Assembly (NCBI RefSeq): GCF_036588685.1
Contig: NC_086381.1
Location: 46,623,431-46,687,430 of the forward strand
Direction of reading: 5' to 3'
DNA length: 64,000 nt
Origin: Mytilus trossulus
Taxonomy: Eukaryota > Mollusca > Bivalvia > Mytilida > Mytilidae
The number at the start of each line of letters is the position of its first letter. Position 1 is the stretch's first letter. Under the pieces are notes generated by a model. The model was not told the origin of the DNA. It saw nothing but the letters and a program-made list of their open reading frames with translations, and did not search any database. A program made the position numbers and the translations under genes. Of this stretch, positions 11,989 to 22,955 are shown piece by piece.

Positions 11989-12958
11989 CTTCCTTAGTTT
12001 TTATCGTTTCATAATGATGCTCAGGGTAGCCGTCAGTGACAATATCAACCTTGGAATGCTTGGCCTGTGTCTGTTTGTTTTTCTGACTCACTAATGCAAT
12101 ATCACTTTGGCTGGTCTGAACAACAATTTTCCAAAATTTACTAATATTTTCGAGACTATTCATCATATCATTGGTTTCGAAAGAGATGATGACATCTGAA
12201 AGTTCATTGTTATTTTGTATGGACTTTATGAGGCTTTCTGATTCCATCAGTGCATGTTCAATTTGCTTGCTGATAAGATACGTTTGAAGGTCGGATGCAT
12301 GCTGCTTTATTTTTGAAAGACTTTTTTGAAGATCATCTATCTCCTTTTGTTTCCGCTCTACAGATGCCAACATTTTTGCTGATTTTCTTTCTTTCATTAT
12401 TTTCGATTATATGGAGTTCTTTCAATAAATGTTCTTTCAAGACGATCGAAGTGGTTATTCACTACATGCCTAGCTTTCTGAATTTCTTTTTTAATCGCCT
12501 GTCTTTGTAGTTTTAAAGACGATAGATTTCCTGCGCGATTCTTTTGAATTCTTTTTAAATCAGCAGTAACTTCCCGCATTGAATTTTCGATTTCTAACAT
12601 CATGTTGGACGACTTTATCATGCAGACGACATCTTTTATGTCTGTGAGATCTTTGCAGTTCTTATGGTCTTCTATGAGACACTTTGAACAACAAGAACAC
12701 TCGTGTTTATCACAGAAAGCTTGGTATCGATCACCATGTGATTTGCAGGTTTCTTCATGTTGGAGGACACTTACAGGTAACTTTTGAAATTCGTTTACAG
12801 GAATAATACCATGACTTTTCGATGCTTTATTCAGGATATGAAGTTCCTTACATTCCCCACAGAGTCCTGCATTACATTCAAAACACCATGCTGTTGATGG
12901 TACACACTTTTGTTTGGAATCGCATATGCCACAAAGTGGAGAATTACATGCCATATTC
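11989..12958 (-). pseudogene. TRIM-like B-box and coiled-coil exon (copy 1), frameshifted
   Basis: A minus-strand exon starts after a TTTACAG acceptor, four bases before the ATG at 12954. Residues 1-50 carry a first B-box-like zinc site (CGIC, CFEC, CGEC, then H). Residues about 68-105 carry a B-box2 (CKSHGDRY, FCDKHE, CCSKC, EDHKNC). A long charged coiled coil follows (MMLEIENSMREVTADL...). There is no RING finger. At about 12430-12400 the frame breaks: the first ORF ends ...RTPYNRK-stop, and the coiled coil resumes in another frame (KMLASVERKQKEIDDL...). Comparison with the third copy, which is open here, implies two indels. The broken sequence is the same in copy 2. The family includes TRIM56/TRIM2/3-like proteins, greatly expanded in bivalves. 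Without RING this would be an adaptor and not a ubiquitin ligase. Either it is a pseudogene or it makes a truncated 186-residue B-box protein. Confidence 0.75.
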
Positions 12959-12999
12959 CTGTAAAACATTCACTTCATTGAATCATCATGCATTGACTG

Positions 13000-15350
13000 T
13001 GAAATACATGTTTAACTTCACGGTTTTTCATCAAAATTATTAAAGATTTAACTTTGCACTTTGGGTTTGAAATGTTTAAGTTGACTCGTGAAAATCTTAC
13101 CATTTCTTTTATAATGTTATGCATTTTATAGGAGTAAATAATAAGGTAATTATCAAAACAATTGCTCTACTGGCTGTAACATTTACATGAGTCGAGACAA
13201 CACTTATACGAGTGAAGATGACATTGATATAGTTATATAAAAAAGTATACAAATGCTTTTAGTTCTAATATCAATGCGATACTTTTAAAATATCATAGCG
13301 TGTTTTGTTTTTTTTATTAATATTAGTTCTTATTAGTATTAATATTTGAATGCTGTACCAATATTTGACAATTTTATTTATTATGTCTGTTTTGATCACG
13401 TATCGTTGTAAATATGACAGAATTTGACGAGACTGTCATACACGTGAGAGGTTTAGCGCTATCAAACCAGGTTCAATACACAGTACTGATGGGGTTTAAT
13501 AAACAATGTCGTAATCAAATATCTAAGTATCAAAACTAATGTCAAATATATAACATTTTATAGCAAATTGTAGAATGAACGCACCGAAATAATATATATC
13601 TGATATGCTCGCAACGCACGCATGAAACACTTTCCTTATTGATAACAATGAAACTAACTTGTGTCAAAGATGAATCATACTGTCCTCGTTCAGATTGATT
13701 TGACAAAATCTTACCTTTACTTTTTAATCTCCTTTTTTATACAAATTAGGCAGTTAGATTTCCTGTTAGAATGGTAGAACACAAGTATATTTTTGGTTTC
13801 TATAAAGCGTGGTGTTGGCTGTGAGCCAAGGCTCTTTGTTTAAGGCCCTACTTTGATCTGTATAGTTTACTTGAAACAAATTATAACTATGATGGAAAGT
13901 TGTCTCATTCGAACTCATGCACCATCTTCTTATGTCTCTAAATCTTTAAAATTTCCCCTTATAAATAACTGCTTTCCAGTCTTCCAAGAACTTCATTTGG
14001 GTGCTGATTCTTTTGTAAAGTGCAATATGAACTAGCACATTTTTAAAGCTTTAACGGTAAAGACGGTTATAATGGTACAAGAACGATTTCATTTATAAAA
14101 ATACCAAATAAACAGCACTGAACGATTTAAATTTATAAATATGGAAAATAAATATACTCATTTCTAACGTCAACAGACATTTACATCTTATTTATTTGTT
14201 TTCTAATAATTTTTTAAGTATTCATTGAAGAAACGAATATATTACCAGCGAGCTGTATTGGATTGGTTTGTTTGAATGAATGTTTTTTTTCTTTTAAGTA
14301 ATGATATTTTTGTCTATTTCGATATTACCCATGTAGATAGGCTATACCAGTGTGACCCAAAGGGTGAATCTATCTCTTTTCAAAAGGGGGTTCAAAACCC
14401 AGGATAAAGAGGGAGGGGGTTTCAACCATATTTCCCCATTCAAATGCATGGATCGGCCAAAAAAGGGGGTTTCCAACACCGGACCAACCTGGATCCTCCA
14501 TTGGACCTATATTAGAATCTAATAGGTCGGTAGACTATTTACAACCGCATTTAAATTCCGCCATTGCATCATCACTTCAGATAGCATTAGTCGGTTAAAC
14601 CATGTGATTGAAAACAATAGACTGAACAGATTGGTAACACTTTCAACTATCAATCATTTTCGAAATTATAAGTTCATCTAAGCGTTTATTTTGTAACAGA
14701 TACGAAATTTTAGTGATATTGATCCTCAAACATGAAGCCGGTCATGAACTAAGTTTGTGAATTTATGTTTGCGGTTTTCTTGACATGCATTGTGACGTGT
14801 CATCGTATTCATTTTATACTTGAAAACTATGGCAGTTATATTAGAAAATATCGCATTCATAAATTTTTGATATTAAAAAAACATCGCTATGTTATTAGAT
14901 AAACAACGCATTGATATAATAAAATATAGCAGTATCTTTGACTAATAGGTGATTTTGGCTTAACAAACAATTGAATTCATCTCAATTGCATTCCAATGAA
15001 TTTGCTACATGATATTTATTGAATGTGTACATTTACAAATGATAAATCATGCATTTATGTTTCATTTATTCAACAATTTAATTTTCTCGTTTAAATATAC
15101 CTTGCTTGTTATTACATACACTTATTCATGGAAATTATACAGCAGACGTTTGTCGTGTTAAATGTCACCCTGTTTAAGGAAAAGAGTCATTAATTTTAAC
15201 TGAGAAATCTGTCTTTCTTTGTACAAATGCTAACAATAGTCTGAAATTACCCACAATGCAACTGGTTGATATAAGACAATATCGCTTGTTGATACAAGAA
15301 AAGTTTTTATCAATTCGCTTCTTCCATAGACTGGGTTTGTAGTTCAATGC
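13000..15350. other. Non-coding right part of C1
   Basis: No coding region is supported in this stretch. It contains a 'GACTGTCATACACGTGAGAG' repeat fragment (13415-13490) and a stretch near 14340-14520 rich in G-runs ('CAAAAGGGGGTTCAAAACCC' type). Both are repeated in C2. The first kilobase upstream of the B-box exon probably holds its 5' non-coding exon and promoter, but I cannot place them. Confidence 0.4.
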
Positions 15351-16684
15351 AATTATATTTTGTTTATAAAATCAATAAAAAATAGTTTAACGTCATAGTG
15401 ACAGATCTGAAGGTAAAGAATTATTTTGACGATGTATTTCGAAAAACTTAGAGCCAAAAAAACACATTCTTTATACGACTAGCTGTCTAAGGATTAAAAT
15501 ATGAGATGTAAGGTTAGATGTCAGTGGGACCAATACGAACGACAACATCGCCGTCACAATACGAACCTTATCAATTGACAGGTTTATGATTTTAAGGCAT
15601 CGATATATGCATGAGACAATACTTATTTATTGGTTTTATATGTTTGAAAAAAAATTAATATCTAACCAAGTGACATTTCCAAATTATTCAAATAAAGACA
15701 ATAGCATGGTCAACTGATAAATAGAATGTTTACATTTTTTTTTAATATTATGTACACTGGTTTCATTCTAAATTTGTTCACATCCATACACCTTGTTTAG
15801 TTACCTGTACATAAGATTTGTTCAAACTTGTAAACTATGTGTCTTTAAAATGTTCAATACGTAGAACCGATGCAAATTTTTCGGACAACTTTTCTAGCAG
15901 TTAGAGAACAACCGTTTGACTTCAAAAGGGGGACTTTTTGACTTGCTAAAAATTCTGATCCCCAATTTGATAAGAAGAAAACAATCTGGTCATACAGATG
16001 ATTAAAAAAAATCGGAATCCAGAGCTTCCCCATACATTATAGTTAAATATTGTAAAAAAATAAAATTTGATTGCTAGCAACGAAAAAATTGAACAAACGC
16101 GTTCGCCTGAAAGACAATCTGACCGTCAACCCCAACCCCTTTTAAAGTTAAATGGTTGCTACTTTATGAAAGCCATTTCGATGATATGTAGTAATAAAAG
16201 AGATATTCAAGATTTTTTGACTACACATTAAAACAGTAGGCTACATCAGCATGCTTACAGACGAAGAAAAAGAATTGAGATGTTAAGGAGCACTACATTT
16301 TTTTATCTTTTCTGTTTTTTTTTTTCTTTTTCTTTTGTTGGTATTTTTTTTCCAAGGAGTATTTTGCAAAAGTAGGGGGTAATGTTATTTTTATATTTCT
16401 AAGTGTATGTTAACGGATCTGAGATACTAGACAAACAAAATAATTTATATCTCACTGTTTTTAGTAATGCATTTATGTGTAAATCATTGTTTGAGTAAAG
16501 ACCAGTGGCAGATATTTCTGTGTACAAGAAGACCTTTTCAAATAAAAATTTTGTTCGAAAATGATGATGCTATGAGTTTTGATAAGGGGGTTATAAAGAA
16601 GCGTTAAGTGGTATTTATAACAAATAAGTATATCAAGATCATACACATATGTCTGTAAAGAACTTTATTAATAATTGTAATAAA

Positions 16685-16860
16685 TAGATAGAGGAAGATG
16701 TGGTATGAGTGCCAATGAGACAACTCTCCATCCAAGTAAAAATTTAAAAAGAAAACCATTATAGGTTAAAGTACGGCCTTCAACACGGCGCTTTGGCTCA
16801 CACCGAACAACAAGCTATAAAGGGCCCCAAAATTACTAGTGTAAAACGGGAACACCAACG
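16685..16860 (+). repeat. Dispersed repeat, 'GTACGGCCTTCAACA' family, in U2
   Basis: It runs from 'GAAGATGTGGTATGAGTGCC' through 'GTACGGCCTTCAACACGGCG' to 'GGGCCCCAAAATTACTAGTG'. The U4 counterpart is 56163-56345, so this insertion predates the U2/U4 duplication. Confidence 0.7.
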
Positions 16861-19739
16861 GTCTAATCTATATAATATCCATTTAACAAAAATATGTTCT
16901 TCTCTTAATATATATGAAAAAATTGCTGTTCAAAATGCCCAGTCTTGTGTTACACTTAACCTACACAAGGCCTACATTGACTGTCGACTGCATGTAGACA
17001 AACCATGATTTAAACTACACGTAAACATTGGGTTTTATCTTTTTTGAGTTTACGCGTGAGGTACGCTAACACAACACCGAGTTAAGGTCAATGTAAACAA
17101 AATGAAGGGCAAAATCTGTTGCATTACTGATCTACTTTTGAAAATCAATTTTCTGTCAATAAATGGAAATTCTAGATCTTAATTTGAATGATGAATATTA
17201 ACATGGTATACACTTCAATTGAATTATTATACACGTTTACTCCTTCATACATACTAATAAAATTAATTTGTACATGTAAGCAGTAAAAAAGAACACTTTT
17301 AAAGTCAGCATTGTTTATTAAAAGTTTTAAAAAGGTCTTCAAATCAGGACGTCTTTTTTTTTAATAAGCAATGAAACGCAATTGGGAAATGAAGAGTTTT
17401 AATCCAAGTATTTACAATTACAACCATTTAAGTAACAAGATTAAGTGTTTTTGTTTGTTTAATCGAGTATCTTCAGAAGAAGGTATAATGAATTTGCCGT
17501 ATCGTTTTGAAATGCTTATTTCAAATTTTCATGCACTGTTTCGTTAGGGAATTTTAACTCCAGGAACTCTTGAGGCACTACTATATATCTACTATATATA
17601 GCAATAAGATTGAAATTGTGGTAAATATCTGAGATTTTAGAGTCAAAGTATTTGAAGTTTTACACAGGAGTTGGGCTATAAAGATTTTTTAAAAAAATTA
17701 TGTGAACACAGCTCAGTATTAAATGGTCCAATTTCAGTTATATAAAAAGGTATGAATAACTTGAACAACAGAAAAAACACACACTGATATATTTTTTCAT
17801 AGTGTTTTGTATTTGTGTTTTATTCATTGTTCAGTGTTAATGAAATAAATAGGTCTTATTTCCAATGTTTTCCTTGAAAAAATAATTGAATACTCTTTTT
17901 TAAACTAACAAGCTTTTTCAATGTTTCCTGTTGATTCCATTGTTGGGCGTCTCTTTTTTATATGTAAAAATAAAAAAGAATATTTCCTCGTGATCTAATT
18001 ATAACCTCAATCCATACAAACGTCTGACTCATTATTTATTTCGCAGAATTCTCATGTGAATTGTCAATTAACATGCTTCATTCTTTTTATAATCGAATGG
18101 ACACAATGTGCTGAAACTTTTTAGCTTTTCAATGTAAGAACCCAATATACTGGTCAGTATAAGGCTAATTAAAAAAATGTCGAATGTTTTCATTAAGTTA
18201 TCAAACGTTTGAGAGATGATAAAAGGCCGTATAGACCTGCTTGTATTCCAGATGGTATGAATGTTTAGTATTAAACTGAATGCAGATTCACTATATACCT
18301 CCATCATGGTCAACTATCAGTCTATTCAGTTTAATCGCAAATTCAAATAAATTGATTGATTGGTGATCGCAAATTTTAAGACTGATTATGAATATATGTA
18401 AGAATGTTTATTTGTATAAGTGATTTATAACCTTATTCAAATTGTTTTAACAAATGACAAGCACTTGTGTTGGGATGAATCAATTTGTCAACTTGGCCAT
18501 TTAACACCTATAAGAGAAAATTCTGTACTGGAATGGTAGTTAAAAGGTTTATCTTTTATGCTATAAACACAAAACGAAGAAAAAATAAAACAAGTTTGTT
18601 ATAATTATTTTCAAAAAACCTATTTTATAATTTGACTTTTCATATCTTATTTCAAAATTTTATCTCTTGAATCCTTTAAGTCACAAAAATTTGCCTTTTT
18701 ATGAACAATTTATGCAAATGTGGGCAATTTTGCACGACCAAGACCATGAAAAAAAACCCACGGTAACCCATACTTTTTATTCTATTTTTGTAAAAAAACA
18801 TATAAAATTCGTTAATTTTGCAAAGTGTTACCCCGATTTTGTTTTTTGTCCATGGGTTTATGAGTTTTGAACAGCGGTATACTATTGTTGCCTTTATTTA
18901 ATTGAAGTATATTCCAAGGAGATATATACCTACGATCCCACTTCTCCTGTCAACATACTCTCTCGCTGCTTTACATGATGAGTTAATACGGATTGTTCTG
19001 TTGCGTTTAAGTTATTTAATAGTTGCGGCACATTTCAATATACTTTGTCACTGTACTATATCAAGTATTGCATAAAATGATAAAAACTTATTTTATCTGC
19101 ACAAAAGATAATAAGCATGAAGTTAGAGAATTTCCTTAACTTAACTTGTAGGTACTAAGGATTGTCTTATCCCTGGCATTTTTTGGCACAATATTTTGAA
19201 ATTATGAGTCCTCAATGCTCTTCATCTTCTTACTTGGTTTGGCTTTTTTTTAAAAATTATTTCGATCTGAACGCCACTGATATGTCTTATGCAGACGAAA
19301 CGCACGTCTGACGTATTAAATTATAAGCCTGGTACCTTTGATAATTATTATAATATGTATATTTACAATTACATTTTCCAGAAGGTATCAAAAGCTTTTT
19401 TTGAGCTTTTCGTTGTGTCATTTTTAAGGACTTTCCGATTTGTTATTTGTTATTTTAATTTTTGGTCGTATTCGAGACCACAATTCAACCCGCATTTAGT
19501 TAATATGTGAACTTCTAGTTATCAAAATAATATAAAGCTGCTCTATTTGTACTTTAGTCAAAATTTAAGTATAAAATCTAGCAAAAAATAAGATAACATA
19601 AGGGAAATTCAAAATGGAAAGTCTTTTACAAAATCAAAAGATTAAAAACATTTAACAATTGGGCATATTCCTGACCTGGCACAGGCATTTCCCAGTGTAA
19701 AAAAATACCATTTTATTGATTAGCAGTAATACAACTTAC

Positions 19740-19795
19740 CAAACAGCAAGAGGAGCAAACACGATAATAAGCTTAAACTTTTAATCACCACTTCT
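19740..19795 (-). pseudogene. Signal-peptide-like exon, copy 2 (start lost)
   Basis: It aligns with the U1 exon at 3857-3910. The ATG position reads ATT, the Leu-rich run is kept (KSLSLLSCLLLLLF) and a GGTAAGT donor follows. It is eight bases shorter than in U1, which changes the exon phase. The same state is seen in U4, so the changes predate the duplication. If the U1 exon is not a real exon, this is simply conserved non-coding sequence. Confidence 0.25.
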
Positions 19796-20675
19796 AATGT
19801 CCTTGTTTTAAAATAAACGCAATGATGCACATCCGTTTAAAACTTCATATACTCATAAGGTACCAAAATATTTTAATTTAAAACATTTTTTTTCCGATGA
19901 ATAATATCCTAACGGAAAAGATAAGACAAATTACACTATATTCAAACTATATTTCCTGGAGTATGATACATCTAATGCGATTTATTTAACCTTCATTAAA
20001 CTTTCAGAGTTGGTTTGCATTTGAAAAATATACAAACAAACAAGCAGAACGAGATCCTCATCAACGGAACATATTTTCATGAAGCTGCTTTTCATTACCG
20101 ACTATACAGTATTGGATTTTCATATTGTTACAGACATTATTGTAATCTGTAATTGGTCAAACTAATTTATTTGGACTTTGTCATGAAGTTTCTAACTGGC
20201 AATCATAACATATATCGCCTTTTTTTCAATAAAAACAACAAAAAAAATCATACGAATACAATACCAGTCCATACAACTATTTATAAAATACTGATATACA
20301 TGTTATACCTCATATGATTATAAGGAAACCAACACAAACGCAAAAATTAATATTTTGACAGCCCGCCGTATTTGATGGACGTCTGATGTAATATCATTAT
20401 CAAAATTACAATATTGTTTCTACGTTTCTATACATTTTGAAAAAACATTCTCTCTCTTTGAATATTAAATATGTCAAAGATTTTTGTCGTGGATTTTTCA
20501 ATGGAAACCTGTATCCGACGAAAATGCACAAACCTATATAAAGGAAAAAAATAGTCGAACCTCACCTACTATTACATGTATAACAAGAGAGTTTTAATAA
20601 AATAAAAATTCTTGAAATGATAAACAATACATTCATAGTATATATATATATATATAGTTCATTTTTTCTATTTAG

Positions 20676-20740
20676 TATTTATTTTGTATTAAGATTCATT
20701 TTGTTACATCTTGTGATTAATTTTATTTGGCAATCGCCAA
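20676..20740 (-). repeat. Inverted copy of the Penelope-like element terminal sequence
   Basis: The stretch 'GTTACATCTTGTGATTAATT ... TTGGCAATCGCC' is the reverse complement of 28030-28085, which follows the GIY-YIG remnant on the right of the Ngaro element (about 50 of 53 bases match by eye). Penelope-like elements often carry inverted terminal copies of themselves (pLTRs). This fits a Penelope-like insertion at the (TA)n tract, later split by the Ngaro element. Confidence 0.6.
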
Positions 20741-20810
20741 TGACAGTCACCAGGGTTAAAGAACATCAGTTTTTCGACCTGTTAGTCCAATGCGTTTAAA
20801 CATACTTTTT

Positions 20811-21065
20811 AGAAATTTTTAATTGATGTTTATATTAATGTTTCATGTTCTGTCCGACTCGGCTTCTGTTAAAATCATTATTTATTTAGGTGGACGATAA
20901 ACATTTTATTACTAGATTTATTATGTCTGTGGTAGAGACGGCAATGTTTTCTTAACCGTCTCATGACTTGGTGCACGTGTTAAATTTTCAATCTTTGTCA
21001 GGTTTATTCAGTCAGTTGCATTGATAAGATAGTAACAGTATAGAAGTGCAAACAATTCAAATCAA
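20811..21065 (+). repeat. Ngaro split direct repeat A1
   Basis: It begins 'AGAAATTTTTAATTGATG' and ends 'ACAATTCAAATCAA'. The identical A2 lies at 25962-26216. The element's promoter is expected near here, because gag starts 40 bp downstream at 21105. Confidence 0.9.
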
Positions 21066-21104
21066 TTATTTGGTTATTTCATAACTTTTAACTACTTCTT
21101 AAAA

Positions 21105-22286
21105 ATGCCGCCAGTTCGTAAAAAGCGTGTTTCCAGTAAGAAAAGTAAGAAAAGTGACACACCAGTTATACAGAATTCTAATACAGAATTGACACTTGAC
21201 GAAGTTAAAGGAAAACTAAGAAAGCAAGGCATCAGGGCTCCATCAACTTTCACAAAAGAGCAGTTATTGGAACTATTAAATGAGAATTCAGGATAGGATA
21301 ATACAGTTATGCCCGAAATTCCAGCATTAACTCAACTTACCACCAGTTTAAACAACATGGAGCAAACTGTTCAAAATCAAGGAACTTTAATTCAGTCGCT
21401 ATTAGTTAGAGAATCAAATATCATTAGTCAACCTGCATTCGTGAGTGATATAAATAATGGAGTACATCATGATACAGGATCTTATCACACTACCAAGGTT
21501 TCCTCAGGCATGTTTCCGCATGTTCAAGCAGTGGCACCGAACATTCGGAAGCAGATTTTAGAAGGTAAGTACATTAATCTGACTACCCTTCTTAACAATC
21601 AAGAAAACGTACAAGATAACAAAACCGTTGATGAATCTGACGGGTCCGTATTGTTAATCAAACATCGCGATCCCCGCCTTCAAAGAAACTTGTCTATACA
21701 AGAGTTTCTAGAAGCTTTTAATATTTACAAAAATATTATCTGTGAAAAGCAAGACCGACGAATCGAATTCGATATGTATATTCAAGATATCATTGATATC
21801 TCTGCAAGATATAAAGGTCCCGTTTTCTACGAGTATCACAAGGCTTTCGCAAATAAGGTAGCTGCTATCAAACTGACCCATGGTAAAGTTGTAGATTGGT
21901 CCATCAGAGACGAAAAACTCTATTCATCCATCACAAGTGGACAAATAATTAAAGAATGTGAAACATGCGGTAGTCTTGGGCATCTCACAGCTGTTTGTCA
22001 AACGTTACCAAGCTTTGGTCAATCGAATAATCGACCGAAACCAACTTATAATCAAACTCATTTTCAGAAATCACAAGTTGGGAGTAACGATCGTGTTGAT
22101 TCCAATACAGATATACGAGGACGCCCTGTTCTTTTCTTTCGTGGTCGGGAAGTGTGTAACAATTTCTTATCAGGAAAATGTTTCAAGGGGACAAAATGTT
22201 CATTCGCCCATGTTAATACTAGATCATCTACTGGTGCTACTCCGAACAATGGGCCGTCACAAGAACAAGCGCAGGCCAAGAATTGA
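21105..22286 (+). pseudogene. gag: Ngaro Gag-like ORF with SAP-like region, CCHC and CCCH zinc fingers; one in-frame TAG
   Basis: From the ATG at 21105 the frame is open except for a TAG at 21294-21296, so it reads as 63 plus 329 codons in one frame. The N-terminal part is very basic (PPVRKKRVSSKKSKKS), followed by a SAP-like helix pair (TLDEVKGKLRKQGI, TKEQLLELL). After the stop, counted from the ATG at 21309, come a central Gag-like region with no motif I can name, a CCHC knuckle at residues 217-230 (CETCGSLGHLTAVC, CX2CX4HX4C), and a CCCH finger at residues 283-301 (C-X7-C-X5-C-X3-H, 'CNNFLSGKC...CSFAH'). CCHC knuckles bind nucleic acid in retroelement Gags. CCCH fingers usually bind single-stranded AU-rich RNA. 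The product should package the element RNA. It ends at TGA (22284) followed by CTAG in the same frame as pol. The TAG is either a point mutation or recoded; I favour mutation. Confidence 0.8.
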
Positions 22287-22955
22287 CTAGTGTCTACGCC
22301 TATTGATATCGATCAACTTGAATTTGAACTTACACATTATCCAGATAAAAATTTTGTTTTTAATTTAATTAATGGACTTCGATATGGTTTTGACACAGGC
22401 ATAAACGTACTACCAAGTAAATCTTTGGAATGTAAGAATTTATTGTCTACCAAGAAATTTCCCGATGATGTTACGAAACTGGTAGATGACGAACTTCGTA
22501 AAGGATACCTTATTGGACCATTTACAAAACCTCCGTTTGATACTTATAGAATTAGTCCGATAGGTATTGTTGAAGGAAAATATTCAAAAAAGAAAAGATT
22601 AATTCTAGACCTCTCGGCTCCTCACAACAATGATGAGCATCACAGCATCAACGATTTGATAAATAAGGAAGACTATTCATTAACCTATGTAAGAATTGAC
22701 GACGCTATACATATAATTAAGTCATTAGGAATTAAAAGTCAATTATGTAAGTGTGACGTAACCGATGCATTCAAATTAATACCTGTACATAATTCTTTAT
22801 GGCGATTTTATGGATTAAAATGGAATGACATGTACTATTTTTATACTCGTTTAGCATTTGGTTGCCGTTCAATTCCCAAGATATTCGATACATTATCAGT
22901 GGCAATATGTTGGATCTTACAAAATAATTACGGTTTGCGGCACGTGCTAAATTAC
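22287..22955 (+). pseudogene. pol: Ngaro Pol, N-terminal part: reverse transcriptase fingers and palm, truncated by deletion
   Basis: It is in the same frame as gag, directly after TGA-CTAG; the GTG at 22290 is not needed as a start. Visible RT features are a conserved 'RISPIGIVEGKYS..KRLILDLSAPHN' stretch, motif A with its catalytic Asp (CDVTDAF, about 22753), the 'WRFYGLKW...YYFYTRLAFGCRSIPKIFD' motif B region, and 'HVLNYL'. The sequence then jumps at 22955/22956 from HVLNY to PDEKLVRIK, with a frame change. The DD-containing catalytic box that follows LNYL in DIRS-order enzymes, and the downstream thumb segment, are gone. The copy cannot make active RT. Confidence 0.85.

Larger units (their letters stand above)
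9130..15350. repeat. Duplicated block C1 (B-box/PTB gene block)
   Basis: The block starts at 'AAGTTTTAAGTCATG' and is colinear with C2 (about 45.28-52.48 kb) and with a 150-bp stub at 60.11 kb. The offset to C2 grows from about 36.14 kb at the left to 37.08 kb at the B-box exon and 37.12 kb at the right, because the copies gained different insertions. The block carries, on the minus strand, the PTB exon (9839-10164) and the B-box exon (11989-12958). The part to the right of 12.97 kb (13.0-15.35 kb) shows no coding content, only repeat fragments. Confidence 0.85.
15350..20640. repeat. Duplicated block U2
   Basis: It is colinear with U1, U3 and U4, and closest to U4: long stretches are nearly identical, for example 15800-16600 against 55280-56080. 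It has the U landmarks in order. It contains a SINE-like repeat (16685-16860) and a dispersed fragment at 19266-19345. It ends in a (TA)n tract at 20637-20656, where U4 instead runs into a C-block stub. No intact gene is seen; ORFs at 16793, 18068, 18667 and 19289 overlap repeats or lack conservation. Confidence 0.8.

Noticed and set aside
12295..12510. Plus-strand ORF of 71 codons repeated at 49372-49587
   Set aside because: It is antisense to the B-box/coiled-coil exon and is conserved only because the exon is.
18068..18313. 81-codon minus-strand ORF starting MMEV in U2, with a shorter counterpart in U4 (57664-57849)
   Set aside because: Open only in U2 and U4, which are near-identical recent duplicates. 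U1 and U3 have stops and indels in the same stretch, so there is no sign of coding constraint.
20637..20656. (TA)n tract considered as an origin or regulatory site
   Set aside because: A simple microsatellite at an insertion junction; nothing else supports a function.
22064..22279. 71-codon minus-strand ORF within gag
   Set aside because: Shadow of the gag frame, on the opposite strand of a well-supported coding region.
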